Positions 22,550 through 33,204 of a stretch of 64,000 nucleotides of DNA are shown here, piece after piece. Location: assembly GCA_029339195.1 (NCBI GenBank), contig JAPTJF010000064.1:124001-188000 (forward strand). Reading direction: 5' to 3'. Each line of letters begins with the position of its first letter. The stretch's first letter is position 1. The stretch is from Micractinium sp. NFX-FRZ (taxonomy: Eukaryota > Chlorophyta > Trebouxiophyceae > Chlorellales > Chlorellaceae). The position numbers and the translations under genes were made by a program. Below the pieces are notes generated by a model. The model was not told where the DNA came from. It worked only from the letters and a program-made list of their open reading frames with translations, and ran no database searches.

Positions 22550-25500
22550 ATGCGGGGCTTGGTCGAGGCGCTGGGCCCGCTGGATAGTATTGACGCGCTC
22601 CACGCGCGGCTGGCGCAGTGCCAGGCGCAGCTGCTCAGCGGCTCTGGCGGTGGCGGTGGCGGCGGCGGCGGGGATGGCGGCGCTGCAGCGGCTGCTGCAG
22701 CACTACTGCGGGCAGAGGAGGGGCTCACGCCTGAGATGAAAGTCATCTTTGTCGTCACCTCCGTGTTCCTGGTCATCTTTGCGGGCATGATGGCAGGGCT
22801 GACGCTGGGCCTGCTGTCTCTGGACAAGTGAGGCGGGCGGGCGGGCGGGGGGGCAGGAGAGCAGGCGGGCGGGCGGGCAGGCAGGAGAGCAGGTGGGCGG
22901 GCGGGCAGGCAGGAGAGCGGGCGGGCGGGCGGGCACAGATGGGGAGGCGGCAAGCGGCGGACAGCCAGCGGGGCGGTGCATCTCGACACCGCGCTCCTGC
23001 CAGCCATCCACGTCCGGGCGTGGGCCCGCTGCAGCCTGCACCCGAGGAGCAGCCTGTTGTATCCACCCCACCTTCTGGCCGGGCACCCTTGGCCAGCAGA
23101 GCCGCGACCACTCACACGCCCCCCTGCCCTGCGGCACACGCGCACCTTGAACCACAATTGATCCGTCTCCTCCGACCCGCTGGCCCCTCCCAACACCTCA
23201 CCCGCTGGCTGCTTGTAGCTGGGTGGCCGGCTAGGGCGCACGTCGTGGTGCCCACTCCAGCCCACATTGTGGCAACGCCATCGCCGTGTTGCTCAGTCAA
23301 ATGTCTCACCAAGTCCAGTCATCATGCCTGGGGTGCGCCCTTTCCTATGTGTGGGTGCAGGGTGGACCTGGAGGTGATCAAGCGCAGCGGCACACCGAGG
23401 GAGGTGTGGCTCGTGGAGCGGGTCGAGCCGGTGAGTGCTGCCTAAGTGCTTCCAATATCTGAGGGGAAGGCACAGAAGAAGGGTACAGCTTACATGTGTA
23501 GCATGCCGATGCGAGCACGAGCCACCGCTGTTTGTTGCACAAGGCTGCCCCTTGCTTCCTCCCCTGGGAACGGCGCAGAGTAAGTGTGCAGCGTACGAGG
23601 CAAGTGTGGCCTAACCAGCAAGCACAAGCTTCCCTGTGTGAAGCAAGGGCATGATGCAAACACCAGCCGCCCCTGTGCGTTGTGTGCACACAGCAAAGCA
23701 CGGGACGCCCCCTGTGTGGTAGCACGTACAGCTGGAGTCGCCCATGCGCCTGCATTACGTGCACGCGGCGCCCCCACTCTGCACCCCGCCTCCCCCGCAC
23801 TCTGCTTACTTGGCAGGTGCTGGCGCGCCCGCACTACCTGCTGGCCACGCTGCTGCTGTGCAACGCTGGCGCCATGGAGGCGCTGCCCCTCTTCCTGGAC
23901 AGGCTGCTCAACCCCGTGGCCGCCATACTGCTGTCTGGTGAGCCGCTTGTACTGCTGTCTGGTGAGACCCTTGCACTGCTGTCTGGTGAGCTGCTTGTAC
24001 TAGGCCGTCAAGTGAGCCGCTTGTACGCTTGCTGTCTGGTGAGCCCCTGGTACTCCTGTCAACTTGGCTTCTCCAGATCAGCGCTGGGGGTGTGGAGGCG
24101 CTTGTCAAACCCTGTGGCAGTTCCGCCCTGCTGTTGGATCAGTGCGATGCTGCCAGCAAGGCGGGGCAGCTGGGTGGTGGGTGGGTGGGTGGGTGGGGGC
24201 CTGGCCTCTCCTTCAGGGCTGCCTGCTGAACGCTGTGGCCGCCGTCCTGTTGTTTGGTGGCCCCTTGTGCTGCTGTTTGCCTGGTGCTCTGTCCCCAACC
24301 TGCAGTGGGAGTCCCAATTTGCACAAGGAGTGTGTGGGGAGTGCCAAACAACCCGATCCTCCCTTGCCCCCCTCCCTCTCCCCCTCTCTCAGTGTCGGCC
24401 ATCCTGATTTTCGGCGAGATCGTGCCACAGGCGGTGTGCAAGCGCTACGGCCTGCAGGCACGCCCTATGCCGCCCGGCGCGAGTGCTGCCTGGAGAGCTG
24501 CCGCCACGCAACCGCCCCTGCTTCCCTGCCGCCCTGCCCCGCCCTGCCCTCCTCTGCCCCGCCCCGCCCTGCCCAGCCCTGCCCAGCCCTGCCCAGCTAT
24601 GCATGTACACCTCACAAAATTTGCGTCTTGACCCCTTTACAATGTCTGCTTTCCTGCCTCGCAGGTGGGTGCCTACCTGTCTTGGTTTGTCCGCTTCCTC
24701 ATGCTCCTCACCGCCGGCATCACATGGCCCATCGGTGAGAGCACCTAGACTGTTACTCACAATACACTCAAAGCTGTGTTCTTCACAAGCAGACGTCTTG
24801 TCAGGGTCGGTTGGCCCCTGTGTGTGCGCTGCCTCGTGCTGCTCCCTACCGCTGGCATCACCCGGCCCATCGAGCACAGCCCCCTGGTAAACCCTTCCAG
24901 GGTGCCCAACCTCAGGCAAGATGCTGGGCTGGGTTGTGGGGAAGGTGCGGCGCAGTTGCAACCTTCGAACCTTTCCAGCCCGACCCTTGCTGCCCTGTGT
25001 GTCCGGCTGCCTGCCCTTTTGTGGTGCAGGCAAGCTGCTGGACTGGATTCTGGGGGAGGAGAGCGCGCTGTTCAAGCGGCGTGAGCTCAAGGCGCTCGTC
25101 TCCATGCACGCAGAGCCGGCGGTGGGTGGGACCGGCGGTGGGTGGGAGTCGAAGCAGGCAAAAGGGCGGGCTGCAACAGCAAACCTTGGTGTGGGGGCAG
25201 GGCGGGGCGCATGCGCTCAAGGCGCTGGTCTCCATGCACGCAGAGCCGGCGGTGGGTGGGAGTCAAAGCGGGCAGAGGGGTCTGGGTACGACAGCACGCC
25301 GTGGTGCAGGCGGGGGCGCCGTGAGCTCAAGGCATGGGTGTCTATGCTTGCAGAGGTGGCAGTATTATGTGAGTGTTTCAGGTCTGGGGGTGCTGTAATG
25401 GTGGTGGTGGTGGTGGTGGTGTGTGGGTGGTGGCAGCTCAAGGCACGGATGCCCACGCACGCAAACCTGCGGACATTCAGGCTGGTAGGGCAACGCGCGC

Positions 25501-28500
25501 AAGCGTCAGTCAACACACAAGAGGCTTTGCCTATCCAGACTCGCTGCTGGCCCTCCTGTCCCTTACCTCTGTGTGGGCGCAGGAGGATGGGGAGCAGTCG
25601 ACGCTGACCGCAGACGAAGCGCAGGTGGGATGCAGCAGCGGCTGTGCATCCCCTCCCGCCGTGCCAGCTGGCACAGCACTGCCAATCACAATGCACCGTT
25701 CTGCTTGCCGTGGCGATGGGGCTGCTGCCTGCACTTGCCGTCCCTTGTCCGCTTGCCTGCCGCCACCTCCTGGGCACCGTGTCCCGTTGCCCGCTCCGGT
25801 CGTGCCCCACCCCTTCCCTTCTCAACTGTTCTCCCTGCTTCCTACCCCCCTCCTGCTGCTCCCACCCGCCCGCCTGGCGCCAGGTCATCCAAGGCGCGCT
25901 CGACATGGCCAGCAAGACTGCTGAGTCCGCGATGACGCCCATTGGCAAGGTGGGTGCTGCGCTGCGCTCCGTTCTTCTCCTCCCGACTCTGCTCTGCCTC
26001 TCTCCCTCCCCATCCCTTCCTCCCTGTCCGCCTCCCCCTGCCTTTCCCTCTGAGCTGCTGCTTGCCCAGGTGCCTACCCGCCCCTTCCCTGACGTACCCT
26101 CTTGTTCCCCCTCCAACATCGCTTTGCTGCCTGCCAGGTGTTTATGATTTCCTCGGAGGCTGAGATCAACGACGAGCTGCTGCTGGCAATCCTGGAGCGC
26201 GGGCACAGCCGGCTGCCGGTGTACGAGGGGAGCAACAAGCAGGTGGGGCCGTTTTTGTGTGTGGCTTGCTGCCGTGCCATGCTGCTGCTGGGGCGTTTGC
26301 TGTGGGGGTTGCTGCCGTGCCGTGCTGCTGCCATTGATCGGAGGTAGTCCAATGAGGTGTTAGCAGGTGGGTGAGGGGCGGGGGTGGGTGCGAGGGAGGA
26401 GGTGGCATGCATGCAGGGCGGCCGGGTGTGGAGGGCTGCTGGAACAGTAATGAAGGAACAAACAAGCAATCATGGCATAGAGGCCCCAGGGCCGAGTATC
26501 TGAGTGGGCACGAGCCACCCCTTGTGACCACAGAACATCGTGGGCCTGGTGCTGGTGAAAGAGCTGCTGCTGGTGGACGAGGACGCTGGTGTCAAGATTC
26601 GTGACCTGCGCCTGCGGGAGCTGCCCTTCATGAGGTAAGGTCCAGGAGGGTGAAGTATGTATGGGCGGGGGGCGAGCGCGGGGCGGGAAGGCGTGGGAGG
26701 GGCAGAAGGGCGTGGGGTGGGGGTGTGTGTGTGAAGAGGTTTATTTGGCGCCTGCAAGAGCGGTCAGCCGTGACGCGGCAGAAGGGGTGGACCACTGTAC
26801 ACTGGGTGGGGTTGCAGGGCGCACCTGGTGCAGGCGCACCGCAGGCAAGTGCTTGGTTTGGGGACGCCAGGCATTCTGGTTTTAAGCTGCGACACCGAAC
26901 GTAGCAGAGCTGGCGCCACCGGCGCACCGCCCGTTCCTGCACCGCCGGCAGCGCCCACAACACGCACGCCTCACCTCGCCACCTCCCACCGGTAGCTCCG
27001 GCTTCCCTGTGCCCGCTGCGCCCGCTGTGCCCGCCCGCTGTGCTGCTCCGGCACCACCGGCTGCTCTCACCTCCCTGTCCCCGCTGTGCCCGCTGTGCCC
27101 CTGCTGTGCCCGCTGTGCAGCTCCGGCACCATGCTGTACGACGTGCTCAAGGTGTTCCGCTACGGGCGCTCCCACATGGCCTGCCTGACGCAGCGCGGGG
27201 AGACGGGGCGGGTGGAGGTGCGGGGCGGGGGGGGTGTGCACAGGGATGGGCTCCAGGAGAGGAGGTGGCCATGGGTGGAAGCGGCCTGAACAGCACTCCA
27301 GCTCCAGCCCTTGCCCTACGCATGCGCTGCCTGGCTGTCACATGGCCCTGCCTGGCGCAGTCCGGGGGCAGCGCTGCGGGGGGTCACCTGCACATGCTCC
27401 TGCAGGCTGCACGCCTAAGCATGCCTGCCTTGTGTCCTGTTCCTGCTGTCCTCCCAGAACTCCCCACACTTTCTCCGTTCCCATCTCTTCGCTCACTGTA
27501 GTGGGCATCATCACGGATGGGGCTGTGCCGGAGGAGCCGTTGCAGCCTGACACCCCACACCCACCGCTGCATGTACCGCCCTGCCTCACTCCTCACTGCC
27601 TCAACCGTGCACCGCCACCTGTACCGCCACAGGTTGTGGGTGTCATCAAGCTTAGGGATGGGTCGCTGGAGCTGCTGCAGCACGGGGCTCACACACCCAC
27701 CGCTGCATGTACTGCACCGCCCCAATCCTGTACCGCCACCTGTACTGCCGCAGGTTGTGGGCGTCATCACGATTGAGGATGTGCTGGAGGAGCTGCTGCA
27801 GCAGGAGATTGTGGATGAAACCGACCAGTGTGAGTGGAAGTCAGCATTGCACGGGGGAAGCTCCGCCCCCCCCATGGGATGGGGTGGGGAGGTGCGAGGT
27901 ACGAGCTGGCGCAATGTGTCGCTCCGCCGGCAGCACGACTCCCGGCTGCGCAGTGCCGCTGCGCTGCCAGCAGCCCACACGCCCCAACCCCTCCCTCTGC
28001 CCGCCCTCCCTCCCGCAGACGTGGACAACCTCCAGACCGTCAAGACCAGCACCCTCAACTCCCTGCAGCAGCTGCCCGCCAACCTCCGAGGCTTCCTCAC
28101 CCGCAGCCTCATTGTCACCGCCCCCGAGCGGGCCGCCGCCAGCCGTTCAGTGGCAGAGCTCGACACGATAGCTGCCAGCGTGGGGGCAGCAGCTGCTGCT
28201 GCTGCTGTGACCTCGGTTGGCGCCACTGCACACAGCCCGCGTGCCGTCGCCGCTGCCGCCGCCACGTCTGCGCTGGTGGCGGCGCGGCGCGCCACCGCCG
28301 CCGGCGGCAGCTCCCCCACCAAACAGCCGCAGCTGCTGGCTTCTTCCCTGGCCTCTCCCGCCAAAACGGCAGCAGCCGGAGCAGCACGCGAGGCGGCGAG
28401 GGAGGCACGGGAGGCAGCACTGGAAGCAGCCCCCGCCGCCGGCTCCAGCGCCCCCCAGCTGAGCGGCGGCAGCGGCAGCTCCCAGGCTGCTCTGGCGCTG

Positions 28501-28755
28501 GCTCGGGACAAGCCGCCTGTGCCCCGGCGCACCTCCTCCTCCCGCAGCCTGCGGGCAAAGCTGGGGGATGTGTACCGGCAGAGTTCGGGCGCTCTGAGGC
28601 AGCCCCTGCTGGAGTCTGAGCAGGAAGGCGAGGGGGTACCGGCGCCCGGGGCCTGGCACGGCTCCTGGCACGCTGCGCACGCTGAGGCGGAGGCGCAGCA
28701 CGCAGAGGAGGCGCAGCACACAGAGGAGGCGCAGCACGCGGCGGCGGCAGATTGA
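22550..28755 (+). CDS. CNNM/CorC-type membrane protein, DUF21 plus CBS pair
   Basis: Thirteen exons: 22550-22827, 23361-23430, 23816-23937, 24394-24457, 24665-24734, 25030-25121, 25583-25624, 25884-25949, 26138-26242, 26534-26634, 27121-27217, 27754-27829 and 28019-28755, giving 639 residues. DUF21 spans about 60-230: a first membrane helix ending GLTLGLLSLDKVDLEVIKRS, then LLLCNAGAMEALPLFLDR, ILIFGEIVPQAVCKRYGLQ and KLLDWILG. Next come LTADEAQVIQGALDMASK, AMTP and the CBS pair (about 270-395: GHSRLPVY, NIVGLVLVKELL, VVGVITIEDVLEELLQ). The tail (395-639) is Ala/Ser-rich and disordered. Plant and animal relatives are linked to Mg2+ or other divalent-cation transport at plasma, vacuolar or plastid membranes. 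The fourth intron seems to start GC (CAG|GCACGC). The frame after the stop (28760-29050) has the same composition, so the true C terminus may extend there through an unseen splice or a frameshift. Confidence 0.93.
23927..24290 (+). repeat. Tandem donor-site repeats and decayed exon copies in a CNNM intron
   Basis: The exon end at 23937 (CTGCTGTCTG|GTGAGCCGCTTG) is followed by about four further 24-base units, most with CTGTCTGGTGAG. Longer degraded copies of the exon end then follow near 24090-24150 and 24215-24290 (the latter matches the stretch encoding LLNPVAAILL). Confidence 0.85.
24797..24895 (+). repeat. Decayed copy of CNNM exon 24665-24734
   Basis: It aligns with the whole preceding exon. 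The end encodes LLPTAGITRPIE against the real LMLLTAGITWPI, but the donor is lost. Confidence 0.85.
25205..25485 (+). repeat. Three copies of the exon end encoding ELKALVSMHAEPA
   Basis: The exon end at 25085-25121 plus its GTGGGTGGGA donor context is repeated almost exactly at 25213-25262. More decayed copies follow near 25325-25370 and 25436-25480. The first copy was used in the gene model. The second copy is good enough that alternative splicing is conceivable. Confidence 0.88.
26985..27062 (+). repeat. Decayed copies of the CNNM exon start at 27121
   Basis: The exon begins GCAG|CTCCGGCACCATGCTG. Partial copies GTAGCTCCGGCTTCCC (26992 on) and GCTGCTCCGGCACCACCGG (27040 on) precede it in the intron. 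Confidence 0.7.
27498..27720 (+). repeat. Two decayed copies of the second-CBS exon start
   Basis: The functional exon starts at 27754 with VVGVITIEDVLEELLQ. Upstream, about 27500-27545 encodes VGIITDGAVPEEPLQ and 27634-27690 encodes VVGVIKLRDGSLELLQ, the latter with an intact CCACAG acceptor. The shared CACACCCACCGCTGCATGTA flank shows that the unit includes intron sequence. Confidence 0.88.
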
Positions 28756-31187
28756 GGAAATGCTAGACGGGGGGCAGGCGGCACAGCAGGCACAGCAGGC
28801 GGCACAGCAGGCGGGAGGCGATTCGTCAGCGGGCCCGGCTGGGGCGGCTGCAGCTGCAGAGGCGGGGGGACTGGAGGCGGCCGCTGAGGTGCCGCCACCA
28901 GGGCAGGGCGGGCAGCCAGTGGAGGTGGCGTCAGGCCAGCTGCTGCAGGTGCTGCTCAAGTCGCCCTTTGCTGCCTCCTGGCGGACAGACGGGCAGCCGG
29001 ACGGTCAGCAGGAGGGTGCACAGAGTGGCAATGGAGACGACATGGTGTAGGTTGCAACCGGCCTGGTCTAGCACACTGCGCCTGTATTGGCACGCTGCTG
29101 CGTCCTCTTCCTGCTGCCTGCCCGCCTTCCGTGCGTCTCACTTGCACCTCTTCCCCCTCCCAATGCCAGCACATCTGTCCGTCATCATTTCACTTTCTTT
29201 ACTTGTCTTTCGTTACTGGTCTCTGGTCTTTGAGATGAACATGTGACCCCATTACAATTGCATGGGCAACGGGAGCAACAGCCACAAGTTGCACAGCCCA
29301 CTGCGCGCTAGCGTGGGCACGAGCCAGCGTAGCGCAGCAGGGGCGACAGGCAGGGGGCGCAGCAGGGCGCATGAATCGGTGTGCGAGCCCACGAGGGCCT
29401 GGGAGAGCAAGCTTGATTAAAGGCATGGTGGGGAGAAAACGTAAGGGGGCGCTGCAAGCGTTGGCATGCGCGAGGATCAACATGCAAGGGGGCGCTGCAA
29501 GCGTTGGCGTACGCGAGGATGAAAAGCGTAAACAGGGAGCAGGCGGAGGGGCTCGGTCCCCCTGGGGGTGAGTGAGCTCAAGTGCGGGGTGGAGCAGGGC
29601 GTGTATGTACAGAGCGACACAAGAGAGGGCGCTCGAGCTCGGGCACGTGGTGTGGGAGGGTGCCAGAAAGGATCTGTGTTTTGTGGGAGGATGCCACAGA
29701 GAGCATGCCTGAAACACAGGGGGCGCCTACGCCCAGCAAAGTATCATGGTTGGAGAGCACAAGTACGCACAGGCTAAAGCACATGAGACAGCTGGGCACT
29801 TGAAATAGGGGCACATGAGTGGGGGAGCAGACCCCTTGGAACAGCAAAACGGGGTGCATGAGCAAAGGGCACAAGAGCGGGCCACAAAAGACCCAGAAAC
29901 AAGGGAACAACAAGCGAGAGAGTGGGGTGCATGAGGCAACACACGCTGGAAACAGCAGAGCAAGGGGGGCACAGGAGCGGGGGATGCTAGAAGGGAGCAC
30001 AGGAGAGGGTCCTGGCATAACAGCGACCAAACAGGGGGGAGAGGGTTCAGGAGAGAAGGCAGGTACGCAGGCCCTGTACGGTAGGAGGGGCAGGCACGGC
30101 GGGTACTCAGGATGGGCGAGCTTGAGTGTGGGTGGGCAGGTGTGTGGGTGGGCAGGTGTGTGTGAGTGGGATGATGGGTGGGTGGGGTGGGGTGGCGGGT
30201 GGGTGGGGTGGGGTGGGTGGGTGGTCAAGTGGATACAGCGCGGGTGGAGGGGGGGAGTGAGGGTGAGTGGGCGCGTGGTTGGTGAACGGGCGGGTGAGTG
30301 GGTGAGGATGGATGGGCCGAGGAGGGATTGCATGGTTGATGGGCGAGGGTGGGTGGGTGTGGGTGAGGGGGTGCATGATCGGTTGAGTGGTTCTCTGAGC
30401 GGGCGAGTGGTCAACCCAGTGCTTGCAGATGTGCGTTGTGTGCACGGGAGGCGGGGAGGGTGGCCTCAGGGGCAGGGCGGAGGGTCACACGGCAACGGTG
30501 CGCCTCACAAGGAGGTGGCGAGGGTTTCGCACAAGGATGAGTGGGCAGGGGCGGGCGCACGATAAGTCACATGAAAAGTGGGGAGAAGGGGCGACGGGAG
30601 AGGGGCGGCATGGGGTGGTTGAGCGCGCAGTCTGCTAGGGACAGCAGGGGGAAGGGATTGCACGAGAGAAGTGGGCGGTGCAAGGGCCTCGGTAGCAAAT
30701 CTGTCATATGTTTGTTGAGGCAAGGATGGCTTGGGGCATCGGGAGGCTTGGCAGGATGGCACGCAGGCGGCAGTGCACGCAGGCACGCACACCGAGGGAA
30801 GTGAGTGGTGGGAAGCAACGGAGACGGGGCGCTGCCGCGGGGCAGCGCGCTGGGGGGGCAGTGCTAATGACAAGCACGCATCGCAACACACAAGTGTAGC
30901 TTGGACTCCGGCTGAAATTGAAAGCACGCATCTGAGACATGTGGGGGGGGGGGAGGCCCCGGAGCAGGCCAGAGTGCGAGGGTGCCCGCCGGGGGTCGAC
31001 GCTAGCCATGAGGGCGGCTGCCTATTGGCAGGAAACAATGGCGGGGCTGGCTGGGCCAGCCTGCCGGTGCAACAGGGTGCAGGTGCTGGCACGAGCACTT
31101 GTGGAGGCGAGCAGCGCCGCGGCGGGCGGCAGCGGGCAGCTGCAAACAACTGCAGCTGCGATGGTCCGCAGCACCTGCCGCGCCCAT
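28756..31187. other. Gene-poor, G-rich interval
   Basis: The first 295 bases may be C-terminal coding sequence of the CNNM gene (Ala/Gln-rich frame ending at 29050). Beyond that the plus strand is strongly G-rich. A direct repeat with core AAGGGGGCGCTGCAAGCG occurs at 29443-29476 and 29486-29520. GGGTGGGTGGGG runs at 30166-30232 could form G-quadruplexes. Long frames on both strands here follow from base skew and lack motifs. Confidence 0.5.
30166..30232 (+). repeat. GGGT/GGGGT-rich run, G-quadruplex candidate
   Basis: Many consecutive GGG tracts are separated by one to three bases on the plus strand. Confidence 0.75.
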
Positions 31188-32751
31188 TCACGCCCGCAGG
31201 CCCGCCAGCTGGCTGTGCATGCTCGCCCACTCGAGCTCATCCAGGTCGCTGCACGCGCTGAACAGCTCGCTGGTGCTGCTGTGCGCGCTGGCCAGGCTGA
31301 GCATGGAACTGCTCCTGCTGCCGCTGCCCAGCGCCAGCGGGGCGCCGCTGCTGTCTGCTGCCAGCTCAGCAATGCTGCTGCCGCTGGTGGCGGCAGCCGA
31401 CAGCAGGCGGGCCAGCAGGCAGGCCAGGCGGGAGGCCAGCGAGGCCGGCGGCTGCGCCGGCTGCGGCGCACCCCCAGGCTCGGGGGTCGCACGCTTGCCT
31501 GCCTCTGCCTCCTGCTGCCGCCCCTGCTGCCCCTCGGCCTGCTCGGCTGCTGCCTGCAACCCGTGACCCTGCCCGTCGGCTGAGCCGGGCAGCAGGCTGA
31601 AGAGGGCGCGGGCCAGCGGGACGCCGGCGCTGCGAGGGGTGTGCACCCCGGGGGGCAGGTCGCTCATGTCCACTTGCGCCGAGATCTCTTCATCCGACTT
31701 GCACAGCGCCTGCGGAAGCAGGGGGGAGAGGGGAAGGCACAGGGCGGGGTAAGATAATCACATGCAGCAAGATGGAGGTGGGGACGCCAGTGGGAGTTGA
31801 AGGGAGCGGAGAGGTGGGGAGGGAGGCAGAGAGGCATGCCAGGGAGACGACTACTGAGCGCCGGCTCCCGCTGCAGACATGAAGAAATCATAGAGGGAGC
31901 GTGTGGGCGGAAGCGGGGAGGCGGGCGCAGCAGCCAGCAAAAGCTCGCCGTAGAGCAGAAAGGGTCCCAGCTAGCACCTGCGCTCCCACTGCCCACTGCC
32001 CACGACCAGCGCCCCCGAGAGGTACCTTCGCCGCGGTGGGGTAGGGTATGTTCAAGTGGCGCCCGCAAACCCCACTCCCTTGCCCACCCACCCAGCGATA
32101 CTACCACCACAACACCAGATCAACCACCCTCCCCCCAAGGGCGCCCTGCGGCCAGCCTACCTCGTTTGAGGGCCAGCGGCGGCACAGCGGCGAGGCGGCC
32201 AGGTGCGACAAGGAGCGGCGGGGCGAGTCCACCGATGGGATGTGCGTCAGGCTGTGGTCTGCCGCCGAGAGAGAGCTTGCTGCAGCGATGCGGCGCAGCG
32301 GGCTGAGGCATCCGTTGGGCATGCCCGTGGGGCCGCTGCCCTTGACCCCAGAGCTGGGTGCTGCCGCGCCGAAAGAGGCAGCGCCGCTGGTGGGGACGTG
32401 GTGGAGGGCGGGAGGCGGGTCGGCAAAGGTGACGCGCTTGGGTGAGGAGCCGGAGTGTTGGCGCGCCAAGGCGCTTCCCGGGCGGCTGCCACCGCCGTGG
32501 GTCAGGCAGGGCTGCCGCGCCTGGGCCAGCGCGCTGCTGGGGCGGCTGCCGGGGCTCGCAGGGCGGGCGAGAGCAGCCTGCTGGGCAGGCCAGAAGGGGC
32601 TGCGGAGGCTGCTGGGGCTGCCGGGCAGCAGGTCGGGGCTGTCGGGGCGGGCGGGGCGGGCGCCGACGCTGACGGCGAGCGCAGACTCGCTGCTTCCGCC
32701 AGTTTGCCGCCTGGGCGTCTCAGGCCCGTCGACTAGCATCAAAAGCTCCAT
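31188..32751 (-). CDS. Ser/Ala-rich uncharacterised protein with RVxF motif
   Basis: Two exons, 32751-32161 and 31709-31188 (TGA), join in phase to 370 residues from the ATG at 32751. The coding frame is open further upstream to an acceptor-like CAG near 32778, and an ATG at 32993 heads another frame, so the N terminus may be longer. No catalytic domain was recognised. The first exon is rich in Ser, Pro and Arg (TPRRQTGG, repeated RPGSALA-type segments) and contains SSPKRVTFADPPP. KRVTF fits the protein-phosphatase-1 docking motif RVxF, an inference only. The second exon begins ALCKSDEEISAQVDMSDLPP and ends with Ser-rich and acidic stretches (SACSDLDELEWASMHSQL). The sequence looks mostly disordered, as in a regulatory or scaffold protein. 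Confidence 0.6.
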
Positions 32752-33141
32752 CTCGCTGCTCGCACGTCCTGGCGCTGCTGAAGGGGGAGGCAGTGAGGGG
32801 CGGGGTGGGTCACCCGCGTGGGAGGGTTGTGCTGCGAGAGCGCCCAGGAGGCCTGTGCAGCCTTGGACAGCCCCAGCGGTAGCCCCGTTGCCAACCTGGG
32901 GCTTAGTCGGGCCCGGGAGCCTGCGGGACTGGCTCGCCGAGGTCCAGAAGCTGCCTCGAAGGCCACTCTATGAAACAACTTGGCACAAAGCATCAGCCAT
33001 TGGCAGGGAAGGTCTAGGGCCCATTAGAAGAGATGACAGGAGTTGGTGACAAGTGGGGACAGCAAAGGGGCAGAAACGGTACTTGCAAGGGCCCTTCTTT
33101 CCAGCCTATCAGTCATCCAGAGTAAGTTCGTGGAGTAGACT

Positions 33142-33146
33142 TTACA
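33142..33146 (-). other. Candidate poly(A) signal TGTAA (rRNA methyltransferase gene)
   Basis: The minus strand reads TGTAA about 60 bases after the TAA stop at 33205. Confidence 0.5.
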
Positions 33147-33204
33147 GATCGACGAAGAGCGCATGCATACGGCAGGGGACACACAAGACACAGCTGGAGC
33201 GGGC

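Noticed and set aside
29578..30414. 278-residue minus-strand Pro/Thr/His-rich frame
   Set aside because: It is produced by G-rich skew. There is no motif, no splice chain and repetitive composition only.
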